From: CAJCBL01 sp035298965
GTDB taxonomy: Bacteria > Verrucomicrobiota > Verrucomicrobiia > Opitutales > Opitutaceae
Direction: 5' to 3'
Length of the DNA: 32,464 nt
Assembly: GCA_035298965.1 (NCBI GenBank)
Contig: DATGXO010000196.1
Span: 1 to 32,464 of the forward strand
A program made the position numbers and the translations under genes. The notes beneath the pieces are model-generated. The model did not search any database and had not been told where the DNA came from. It worked only from the letters and a program-made list of their open reading frames with translations. Position 1 is the first letter of the stretch; the number at the start of each line of letters is the position of its first letter. Shown one piece after another: positions 14,275 through 21,126 of this stretch.

Positions 14275-15624
14275 TCACACCAGCGTCGGCGCGAGGTTGT
14301 GGCGGTTTTGTTTCGCGGCGGGATAGGCTTTGAACTCCTCGCCGAACTTCTGGACGAACGCCTGCACGGGCCACGAACACGCTTCGCCGAACGGGCACAC
14401 GGTGCGGCCGGCGATCTGGTCGGCGACCGACTTGAGCAACACGCCATCCTCGGCGCGGGCTTCGCCGTGCACCATGCGCTGCGTGATCTTGCGCATCCAC
14501 GCGGAGCCTTCGCGGCAGGGCGTGCACTGGCCGCAGCTCTCGTGCGCGTAGAAGGCGTTCAGGTTGGCGAGCGCTTCGACGACGTTGACGGTGTCGTCCA
14601 TCACGATCACGCCGCCGGAGCCGCCCATCGTGCCGCACGCGGCGAACGAATCGAAGTCGATCGGGATGTCGGCCGTGGTCCAGTTGAGCACCGAGCCGTC
14701 CTTCTGCTTGATCGCGAAACTCTCGCCCCAGCGCAGCACCTTCGAGGAAGAGCCGCCGGGGATGACCGCCTGGAATTTGCGCCCCGGGCGCGGGCCGCCG
14801 CAGACGTCGTTGAGCAACTGGCCGAGGGTGATCTTGCCGGACTCGAACTCGAAATAGCCCGGGCGTTGCACGTGGCCGGAGACGCCGATCAGGCGCGTGC
14901 CGGAGTTGTTCGGCGTGCCGATCTTCACGTAGTTCTCGCCGCCCATCTCGACGATGTGGCGCACGTGGCAGAGCGTCTCGACGTTGTTGACGATCGTCGG
15001 GCACTGGTAGAGGCCGAGGACCGCGGGGAAGTACGGGGGCTTGATGCGCGGATACGGACGCTTGCCCTCGAGCGACTCGATCAGACCGGTCTCCTCGCCG
15101 CAGATGTACGCGCCCGCGCCGCGGTGGACGTAGATCTCGCACGAATAGTCGGTGCCCAGAATCTTCGGACCGACGAAGTTCGCCGCACGCGCCTCGGCGA
15201 TCGCGTTCTCGAGGATGCGCGCGCCGTGCGGAAACTCGCCGCGGATGTAGATGTAGGCCTGCTTAACGTTGTTCGCCCAGCAGGAGATCATGATCCCCTC
15301 GAGGAGCTGGTGCGGGTCCTGGTGGATGATGTACCGGTCCTTGAAGGTGCCCGGCTCGGATTCGTCGGCATTGACGATGAGGTAGATCGGCTTGCCGCTC
15401 TTGCGGTCGACGAGCGACCACTTGAGCCCGCAGGAGAAACCCGCGCCGCCACGGCCGCGCAGTCCGGATTTCTTCACCTCGTCGATGAGCTCGGCGGGCG
15501 GACGCGCGACGGCCTTGCGCAACTGCTCGTAGCCGCCGTGCTTGAGGTAGCACGCGAGATCGGGCGTGTAGCCGGGCTCGTCGATGTGCCGGAAGATGAG
15601 GCGGCGTTCGGCGGGATGTGGCAT
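14275..15624 (-). CDS. nuoF: NADH-quinone oxidoreductase subunit F (NADH/FMN binding)
   Basis: NuoF accepts electrons from NADH onto FMN and passes them to cluster N3. In this 449-residue protein the glycine-rich GLRGRGGAGFSCGLKW (about 54-69) and NADESEPGTFKDR (85-97) form the FMN/NADH site, GAYICGEETGLIESLEG (171-187) is the second nucleotide-binding stretch, and C364, C367, C370 (ESCGQCTPCREG) with C410 (GRTVCPFGEA) bind the 4Fe-4S cluster N3. Length and motif order are standard. A short 7-nt repeat precedes the start; the leader CCAACTTCACCTCC has no Shine-Dalgarno motif. Confidence 0.98.
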   Translation of the reverse strand: MPHPAERRLIFRHIDEPGYTPDLACYLKHGGYEQLRKAVARPPAELIDEVKKSGLRGRGGAGFSCGLKWSLVDRKSGKPIYLIVNADESEPGTFKDRYIIHQDPHQLLEGIMISCWANNVKQAYIYIRGEFPHGARILENAIAEARAANFVGPKILGTDYSCEIYVHRGAGAYICGEETGLIESLEGKRPYPRIKPPYFPAVLGLYQCPTIVNNVETLCHVRHIVEMGGENYVKIGTPNNSGTRLIGVSGHVQRPGYFEFESGKITLGQLLNDVCGGPRPGRKFQAVIPGGSSSKVLRWGESFAIKQKDGSVLNWTTADIPIDFDSFAACGTMGGSGGVIVMDDTVNVVEALANLNAFYAHESCGQCTPCREGSAWMRKITQRMVHGEARAEDGVLLKSVADQIAGRTVCPFGEACSWPVQAFVQKFGEEFKAYPAAKQNRHNLAPTLV

Positions 15625-15641
15625 GGAGGTGAAGTTGGAGC

Positions 15642-15662
15642 GCAGAATGAAGAATGCAGAAG
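15642..15662. repeat. Short 7-nt-period repeat before nuoF
   Basis: Three heptads GCAGAAT, GAAGAAT, GCAGAAG fill about half of the 43-bp nuoE-nuoF gap. In the mRNA they give a pyrimidine-rich ATTCTGC-type leader that ends 17 nt before the nuoF ATG. Confidence 0.65.
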
Positions 15663-15667
15663 TGGCG

Positions 15668-16156
15668 TCAGGCGCGCTTCGCGGCTTCGGCTTTGATCTG
15701 GTCGGCGAGGGCCTTGGCCTTCGCTTCGTCGACGTGCTCGTGGAGCTCGTCGTCGATCATCACGACCGGGCCGGAGCCGCAGCTGGCGAGACATTCGACG
15801 AACTCGAGGTGCACCTCGCCGTCGGCGCTGGTGTGGCCGACATGGGTGCCGAACTCCTTCTCGAATCGCTCGCAGACCTTGTAGCCGCCGTTGAGTGCGC
15901 AGGATAGCGTGCGGCAGACCTTCACGTGCCGCCGGCCGATCGGCTGGTGGCGGAACATCGGGTAAAACGTCGCCACTTCCTGGACATTGATCGGCTGGAG
16001 CTCGAGCTTCGCGGCGATCCACTCGACGGCCTCGGGCGAGATGTAGCCCTGCTCCTCCTGCACGAGATGCAGGAGCGGCAGCGTCGCGCTGCGTTTCGAC
16101 GGGTAATGGGTGATCACCTCGTCGATCTTCGAAAGGGTTTCGGGCTTCAGGTTCAT
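15668..16156 (-). CDS. nuoE: NADH-quinone oxidoreductase subunit E (2Fe-2S)
   Basis: NuoE is the thioredoxin-like subunit that holds cluster N1a next to NuoF. The 162-residue protein has all four ligands at standard spacing: C81 and C86 (VCRTLSCAL), C122 and C126 (ECLASCGSGPVV). The N-terminal helical part (YPSKRSATLPLLHLVQEEQGYIS) is also typical. The ATG at 16156 was preferred over a reading from 16237, whose extra codons lie within the nuoD-nuoE repeat element. No Shine-Dalgarno motif is seen. Confidence 0.97.
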   Translation of the reverse strand: MNLKPETLSKIDEVITHYPSKRSATLPLLHLVQEEQGYISPEAVEWIAAKLELQPINVQEVATFYPMFRHQPIGRRHVKVCRTLSCALNGGYKVCERFEKEFGTHVGHTSADGEVHLEFVECLASCGSGPVVMIDDELHEHVDEAKAKALADQIKAEAAKRA

Positions 16157-16164
16157 TGCTGCGA

Positions 16165-16306
16165 AGTAGCGAGTAGTCCGGAAGGCACAGAGAGCCCGCC
16201 GAGAACAATGCGAATCCCGCGCAGTGCGACGGCGCACGCGGCTCGGGTCGATTGCTGATCTTGGTTTGAGAAATTCATGCTCACTACTCGCTACTCGATG
16301 CTCGCT
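16165..16306. repeat. Inverted pair of TAGCGAG heptad repeats, nuoD-nuoE gap
   Basis: AGTAGCGAGTAGT (16165-16177) and its exact reverse complement at 16283-16295 frame the gap; the right arm continues as heptads (GCTCACT, ACTCGCT, ACTCGAT, GCTCGCT) to 16306. It is the same family as the elements before nuoJ and nuoK. In the mRNA one arm lies just behind the nuoD stop and the other ends 8 nt before the nuoE ATG. Confidence 0.85.
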
Positions 16307-16313
16307 CCTGTTT

Positions 16314-17534
16314 TCACCGGTCGCATTCGCCCATCACGAAGTCGAGGCTGCCGAGGATCGCCACGACATCGCCCAGCATGGTGCCGACGCACACCTTCGG
16401 GATGATGCTCAGGTTGCAGAACGACGGCCCGCGGATCTTCAGGCGCCACGGCACGCCGCCGCCCTTCGAGACCACGTAGAAACCGAGCGCGCCCTTCGGA
16501 TTTTCCGCCTCGAAATAGACCTCGCCGGCGGGAATTTGCGGGCCTTCGGTCACGATCATGAAATTCTGGATCAGCTCCTCCATGCTCGTGAGGACCTTCT
16601 CCTTCTTCGGCGCGAGGATCTTCGGGGCGGTGGCGTTGAGCGGGCCGCCGGGAAACTTCGCGATGGCCTGCTGCACGATGCGCACGCTCTGTTTCATCTC
16701 CTCGCCGCGCACGAGATAGCGATCGTAGCAGTCGCCGGTCGCGCCGACTGGCACGTCGAAATCGTACTTCTCGTAGCCCGAGTACGGCTTGTCCTTGCGC
16801 AGGTCGAAGGGCACGCCGCTCGCGCGCAGGTTCGGACCGGTGAGGCCCCAGGCGAGCGCGTCCGCCCGCGAGATGATGCCCACGCCCTCGGTGCGGTCGC
16901 GCCAGATGCGGTTGCCGGTGAGCATCGCGAGCGACTCGTCGAGGATCGGCAGGAACTGGTCGCAGAAATCGGACACGCGATCCAGCCAGCCGTCGGGGAT
17001 CTCGCGCGCCACGCCGCCGATGCGCGTGTAGCTCGTCGTGAACCGTGCGCCGGTGAGTTCCTCGAAGAGGCGGTACAACTTCTCGCGCTCCTCGAAGGTG
17101 TACATGAAGATCGTCCACGCGCCGCAATCCATCGCGAACGCCCCAAGGCCCATCAGGTGCGAGGAGATGCGCGCGAGTTCGCAGATCACCACGCGCAGCG
17201 CCTGGCCGCGCTCCGGGATCTCGACGCCCGCGAGCCGCTCGACCGCGATCGCGTAGGCGACGTTGTTCGCCAGCGGCGCGAGGTAGTCCAACCGGTCCGT
17301 GTACGGCACGAACTGGTTGTAGGTCATGTTCTCCGCGATCTTCTCGTCGCCGCGGTGCAGATACCCGACGACCGGGTCGGCCTTTTTCACGACCTCGCCG
17401 TCGAGCTCGAGCTTGATGCGGAGCACGCCGTGCGTGCTGGGGTGCGAGGGGCCGAGATTGATCTCGAGCTTCTCGGCCTGGGCGGCATCGGCGACGCGGG
17501 CGGCGCCTTCGGGAAAAATGTAGTCCGTCGACAT
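16314..17534 (-). CDS. nuoD: NADH-quinone oxidoreductase subunit D (49 kDa)
   Basis: NuoD forms the quinone site together with NuoB. The 406-residue protein has the family hallmarks: LGPSHPSTHGVLR near residue 35, GYLHRGDEKIAE, the central RISSHLMGLGA and TSYTRIGGVARE, and the C-terminal GPSFCNLSIIPKVCVGTMLGD-VAILGSLDFVMGE-DR block. The histidine of PSTHG and a tyrosine in the following region are known quinone-contacting residues in the family. It is a separate gene from nuoC, not the fused nuoCD of E. coli. The ATG at 17534 was chosen because upstream codons overlap nuoC and show no homology. Confidence 0.98.
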   Translation of the reverse strand: MSTDYIFPEGAARVADAAQAEKLEINLGPSHPSTHGVLRIKLELDGEVVKKADPVVGYLHRGDEKIAENMTYNQFVPYTDRLDYLAPLANNVAYAIAVERLAGVEIPERGQALRVVICELARISSHLMGLGAFAMDCGAWTIFMYTFEEREKLYRLFEELTGARFTTSYTRIGGVAREIPDGWLDRVSDFCDQFLPILDESLAMLTGNRIWRDRTEGVGIISRADALAWGLTGPNLRASGVPFDLRKDKPYSGYEKYDFDVPVGATGDCYDRYLVRGEEMKQSVRIVQQAIAKFPGGPLNATAPKILAPKKEKVLTSMEELIQNFMIVTEGPQIPAGEVYFEAENPKGALGFYVVSKGGGVPWRLKIRGPSFCNLSIIPKVCVGTMLGDVVAILGSLDFVMGECDR

Positions 17535-17551
17535 GGCGGTGGGCGCGGCGC

Positions 17552-18187
17552 TCAGCGCGCGGGTTTCTCCTTCTTCTCGTTCCAAGCCTGATCGAGCGAA
17601 CGCGGGCCGCGGCCGGCCGACTGCTCGACGCTGCCGTCGGGCTGCGCCACGAATGGTCCGCCCGCCATCGGCGCGGCGATCACGCCGGTGCCGGTGGCCT
17701 CGGCGATCTCCGTGTCGGGCAACTCCGTGGGCAACCCCGCGAGCGGGAAATCCTTCCGGAGCGGGAAATACGGATACCCTTCCCACATCAGGATGCGGCG
17801 GAGGTCGGGGTGGCCGGTGAACGTCACGCCCATGAGGTCGAAGCACTCGCGTTCGTGCCAGTCGGCGCCGGCCCAGAGCCCGGTCGCGGTGGGCATCGCC
17901 GGGGCGTCGTTGTCGGGGCAGTCGGCGGCCACGCGCACGTACTCGGCGCGCGCGGTCGAGAGCAGATGATAGACAACCGTGAAACGCGGTGAGGCACCGG
18001 GCGCCCAGTCAATCGCGGTGAGGTCGGCGAGCAGGTCGAAACCGCGTTCGTCGCGCAGGTGCGTGAGGAGCGCGATGACCTCGCCCGCGGGCACGTTGAA
18101 CGCCGGCACATCGGCGCTCGGGCGGGCGGTGACGTTCGGGAAACGCGTCTGAAGCGACGCAAGAAAATCGGCGGCGGGCGCGGTCAT
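17552..18187 (-). CDS. nuoC: NADH-quinone oxidoreductase subunit C (30 kDa)
   Basis: This 211-residue protein is the 30-kDa subunit of the peripheral arm. The recognisable signature is ADWHERECFDLMGVTFTGHPDLRRILMWEGYP-FPLRKDFPL (about residues 105-150), which contains the family motif ER-E-x-D-x-x-G-x-x-F-x-G-H-P-D-L-R-R-I-L. The first half with LTAIDWAPG...FTVVYHLLS is also typical. The C-terminal tail after LPDTEI is longer than the minimal family length and ends KEKPAR. It lies 13 nt after nuoB and 17 nt before nuoD, tightly packed without repeats. Confidence 0.97.
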   Translation of the reverse strand: MTAPAADFLASLQTRFPNVTARPSADVPAFNVPAGEVIALLTHLRDERGFDLLADLTAIDWAPGASPRFTVVYHLLSTARAEYVRVAADCPDNDAPAMPTATGLWAGADWHERECFDLMGVTFTGHPDLRRILMWEGYPYFPLRKDFPLAGLPTELPDTEIAEATGTGVIAAPMAGGPFVAQPDGSVEQSAGRGPRSLDQAWNEKKEKPAR

Positions 18188-18200
18188 GGTGGGGCCGGGC

Positions 18201-18728
18201 TCAGCTGGCGATCACGGAACCCAGGGTGGTCTTGCGGAAACCGCGGTCGCGACGGACCACGTTCTGCATCTTGAGAAGAGCGTCGAGCACCGCTTCGGGG
18301 CGCGGCGGGCAGCCACTGATGTAGACGTCCACGGGCACAATCCGGTCGACACCCTGCAACGTCGCATACGAGCGGTACATGCCGCCGGTCGAGGCGCACG
18401 CGCCCATCGCGATCACCCACTTCGGCTCCGCCATCTGCTCGTAGATGCGGCGCACGTGCACCGCCATCTTGTAGGTCACCGTGCCGGCCACGATCATGCA
18501 GTCGGACTGTCTGGCCGGGAAGCGCATGACCTCCGCTCCAAAACGGCTGATGTCGAAACGCGACGCCCCCGCTCCCATCAGCTCGATCGCACAGCAGGCC
18601 AACCCCATCGGCATCGGCCAGATGGAGTTGGAGCGGATCCAATTGATCACCGCGTCGAGGCGCGAAACGATGACGCCGCCTTCGACTTTGCTGTCATAAC
18701 CAAGGACCTCGTTGGATGCAGAAACCAT
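18201..18728 (-). CDS. nuoB: NADH-quinone oxidoreductase subunit B (cluster N2)
   Basis: NuoB holds cluster N2, the last electron carrier before quinone. The 175-residue protein has the four ligands in the usual layout: the adjacent pair C45-C46 (GLACCAIELM), C111 (GACASTGGMY) and C140 (SGCPPRPEA). The ATG at 18728 starts MVSASNEVLGYDSK; a longer reading to 19028 adds about 100 codons of no family resemblance and was rejected. It is the first gene of the cluster here: nuoA, which normally stands directly upstream, is not present, and the 296-bp region upstream is too short for it. Confidence 0.98.
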   Translation of the reverse strand: MVSASNEVLGYDSKVEGGVIVSRLDAVINWIRSNSIWPMPMGLACCAIELMGAGASRFDISRFGAEVMRFPARQSDCMIVAGTVTYKMAVHVRRIYEQMAEPKWVIAMGACASTGGMYRSYATLQGVDRIVPVDVYISGCPPRPEAVLDALLKMQNVVRRDRGFRKTTLGSVIAS

Positions 18729-19024
18729 GAGTGGAGCTTCGATTTGCCGGGAGCGGCGCAAGCTAGGTTTGGGCCATAGGTGTCGCAAGCCGCATTTCCC
18801 GCAAATCTTGCTCTCAAACGGGCGCTTTTTGCACAGCGCGTCGAAATAATGCGCGCTTCTATTTGGCACCGGCGCGCCCCACATCTCCTTCAACGGAAGC
18901 CGCACCGAACGACCCCGAGCTTCGCCCCCGCACCGGTCAAGAACACTGAGAAAGAAGGAATTGGGAGAGACGGCGCGCTCTGACTCCGCCGTCCCGAGAC
19001 TTCGATCCCGCCGGTCCGGCCGGC
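18729..19024 (-). promoter_or_regulatory. Upstream region of the nuo cluster, weak promoter candidate only
   Basis: This 296-bp gap holds no gene I can support on either strand. In the minus sense a weak sigma-70-like pair is visible: TTGCGA and TAGCTT, 17 nt apart, about 20-50 nt before the nuoB ATG (near 18750-18790). The -10 match is poor. As the next gene upstream points the same way, read-through from it is also possible. Confidence 0.25.
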
Positions 19025-20200
19025 TCAATCGCGGCTCAGGTTGAATTCGACGGAGATCGTCGTGGTCTCTTTGGTGACCGGATCCTTGATCGGGAAGTCC
19101 CGCTTCGCGGAGAGCGTGCGATCACGCGGCGATCCATCAAAGGGACCGAAGACATGGCTGAACGGAATGGTGATGCGGGTCCGCTCGTCCACCTTCGGCT
19201 CCTTGAGGTCCGTATCGCACTGGCCCTCGGCCTTCCGGTCGATCTTGACGTGCTGAGTGCCCATCTCGCTCGAACTCTCCAACTCAAGCCGGAAGGTCCC
19301 GCCGCGGTCGAAGACGAGGTACACGCGCACGTCGGTGTGCCGGTGCTCCCTGGTGCTGCTGGCCTCGGAAAGCCCGGTGATCCGGGTCTCGGTGCGCTTG
19401 TGCTCGGTGAAATAGCGCAAGTCCCACGTTTGGGGCGTGCACTGGTGGCAGGGATCCAGCTCCTCGATGTCCTCGGTCTCGATACTGGCGTACTCGAGTG
19501 TCCCCGTTGCCCAGCTGCGGTCCGTCCGCGTGAGGTCCAGAGCCGTGTCGGTGGTGCTGCCGATCGACGTCGTTTTAATGTACGTCTGCTTCATGTTGTT
19601 GCAGGCCGCAGGGCGCTCCTCGCGCGGGTTGTCGGAGCGGGTGGAGTGGATGGTGATCTTGACCGGCCCGGTGTAGCCGCAGATCTCGAAGTAGGCGGCG
19701 TCGTCGACGAGTTTCTCGGCGATGCGGCCGACGGCATCGAGCAGCGAGCCGGTGTCGGCGCCCGCGGTCTCCATGCGGCGGGCGAGGGCTCTGGCCTTGC
19801 GGGCGTCGAGCCACTTCCCGTTGACGATCCATTGCGCGCCCATCGGCGTGACATCGAGCACCACCAAGTGATCCGCGGCCATCTGGGATCCGAGCTCGGT
19901 CAGTTCCTTCTGGTAGTCGGGGTCCGGATCCGTGGCCGTGCCGCGCCAGGCGAGGTAGCGGAGTTCGTCGAGCGATTTGAGGATCGCGTGGCGAGTCTTG
20001 ATGCGAGTGCAGGGAAACTCGGCGCCGATACGGGTTTGGAGGAGGTCCTCCAATTGGGCGACGACCCGTTCGGGATTCTCGAGGCCGAGTTTCTTGAGCG
20101 GAGCGACCTCGATGAGGATCTTGGTCTGAGGCCGTGTTCCGGCGAAGAGCGCGGGGACGGTGAGGAGCGCGCAGCAGAGGGACAGAAGGCGGAGTTTCAT
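19025..20200 (-). CDS. Secreted protein of unknown function, third gene of a coupled trio
   Basis: I do not recognise a family. The 391-residue protein begins with a signal peptide (MKLRLLSLCCALLTVPALFAG). Residues about 25-175 look like a small alpha/beta domain with a predicted TKILIEVAPL strand, a long helix, ADHLVVLDVTPMGAQWIVNGKWLDARKA and a following helix; the pattern faintly recalls the CsgG/TolB-N type fold, a weak impression only. The second half is rich in Thr, Ser, Arg and acidic residues, with CHQCTPQTWD and alternating strands (TDVRVYLVFDRGGTFRLELESSS), suggesting a beta-sandwich. Its ATG overlaps the stop of the preceding LRR gene (ATGA at 20197-20200), so the two are translationally coupled. 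Confidence 0.85.
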   Translation of the reverse strand: MKLRLLSLCCALLTVPALFAGTRPQTKILIEVAPLKKLGLENPERVVAQLEDLLQTRIGAEFPCTRIKTRHAILKSLDELRYLAWRGTATDPDPDYQKELTELGSQMAADHLVVLDVTPMGAQWIVNGKWLDARKARALARRMETAGADTGSLLDAVGRIAEKLVDDAAYFEICGYTGPVKITIHSTRSDNPREERPAACNNMKQTYIKTTSIGSTTDTALDLTRTDRSWATGTLEYASIETEDIEELDPCHQCTPQTWDLRYFTEHKRTETRITGLSEASSTREHRHTDVRVYLVFDRGGTFRLELESSSEMGTQHVKIDRKAEGQCDTDLKEPKVDERTRITIPFSHVFGPFDGSPRDRTLSAKRDFPIKDPVTKETTTISVEFNLSRD

Positions 20201-21126
20201 TGGGTCTGGATCTCGCAGCCGGGCAACAGACGGCGGAGTTCCGCGAGCTCAGCCGTGCCGACGCCGGTGCGCGCGAGACCGAGTTGTTTCAGGCCGGCCA
20301 AAGAGCGCACGGCCGCCAGGACCGTAGGCAACGGGTTCAGGTCGACGTACAGACTCGTGAGTTTTCTGAGCCTGCCGATCCCGGTGGGCAGAGCGGTCAG
20401 GTTGTTGTTGAAGACGGCGAGTCGTTCCAGGTCCGGGAAAGCCACGACTTCCGGAGGCAGGACCGCGACGTGTGTGCCAAAACCAATGATGTGGAGTTCG
20501 CGCAGCGGGTAGCCCCTGGCTTTCCGCAGGACGGCCGGCAGGTCGATGGCGGCGCCGGTGCGGCCGCCGGTGAGCACGAGCGTGGTGATGCCGCGAAAGT
20601 TCTCCATCTGGTCGACGACCGCCTCGGCGGCGGGCGACGAGAAATCGATGACCAGCACCGTCTGCGCAGTGAAGATGTCGGGGCACCGGATTCCGAAGTC
20701 GACGTCGGCGGCGTACTTCACGGCGATCCGCTCACGCGCCGGCTTGGCGAGGTCCAGATCGGCGCCTTTTCCGCCGGCCACACCGGCGGCAGCTTGGGTG
20801 ACGAACTCCTGGTTCAACTTGGCGACATCGAGCCCGTCCTCGTTCGGGTCGGCGGTATTGGAAGCGGCGGCAGCGGCGGAGGCGGCGTTCGCCGCCTGCT
20901 GCTCGGGGCGTTTTTGCCGGGCAGAGCGCATCATCTCCTCCGAGAGGGCGGCGAGACGCTCGTTGGCGGACTTCGCCTGCTCCGCGCTGCCCCAGTCGGT
21001 ACCGCGGCGGATGGCGGTCATCTCTTGGCGGATTTCATTGATACTGCGTGGAGGCGGAGGCGGATCGTCCGCGCGCGAGAAAATCGGGGCGCAGAGCAGA
21101 AGGGCGGCGAGGAGCGCGCGTCTCAT
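20197..21126 (-). CDS. Secreted leucine-rich-repeat protein, second gene of a coupled trio
   Basis: This 309-residue protein has a signal peptide (MRRALLAALLLCAPIFSRA), then a proline- and alanine-rich helical region (about 25-130, including an A-rich stretch near 80-90), a short domain with IRCPDIFTAQTVLVIDFSS, and leucine-rich repeats from about 180 to 300: ITTLVLTGG, LRELHIIGF, LERLAVFNNNLTALPTGIG, LTSLYVDLNPLPTVLAAV, LKQLGLARTGVG. LRRs normally bind other proteins. The ATG at 21126 overlaps the stop of the upstream coiled-coil gene (ATGA, 21123-21126). Unusually for this window, a GGAG stands 7 nt before the start. A longer reading to 21357 lies within the upstream gene and was rejected. 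Confidence 0.87.
   Translation of the reverse strand: MRRALLAALLLCAPIFSRADDPPPPPRSINEIRQEMTAIRRGTDWGSAEQAKSANERLAALSEEMMRSARQKRPEQQAANAASAAAAASNTADPNEDGLDVAKLNQEFVTQAAAGVAGGKGADLDLAKPARERIAVKYAADVDFGIRCPDIFTAQTVLVIDFSSPAAEAVVDQMENFRGITTLVLTGGRTGAAIDLPAVLRKARGYPLRELHIIGFGTHVAVLPPEVVAFPDLERLAVFNNNLTALPTGIGRLRKLTSLYVDLNPLPTVLAAVRSLAGLKQLGLARTGVGTAELAELRRLLPGCEIQTQ

Noticed and set aside
18729..19028. N-terminal extension of nuoB, or a remnant of nuoA, in the region upstream of nuoB
   Set aside because: The extension encodes Arg/Ser-rich sequence with no membrane helices, and the gap is too short for NuoA's usual ~120-145 residues with three helices.
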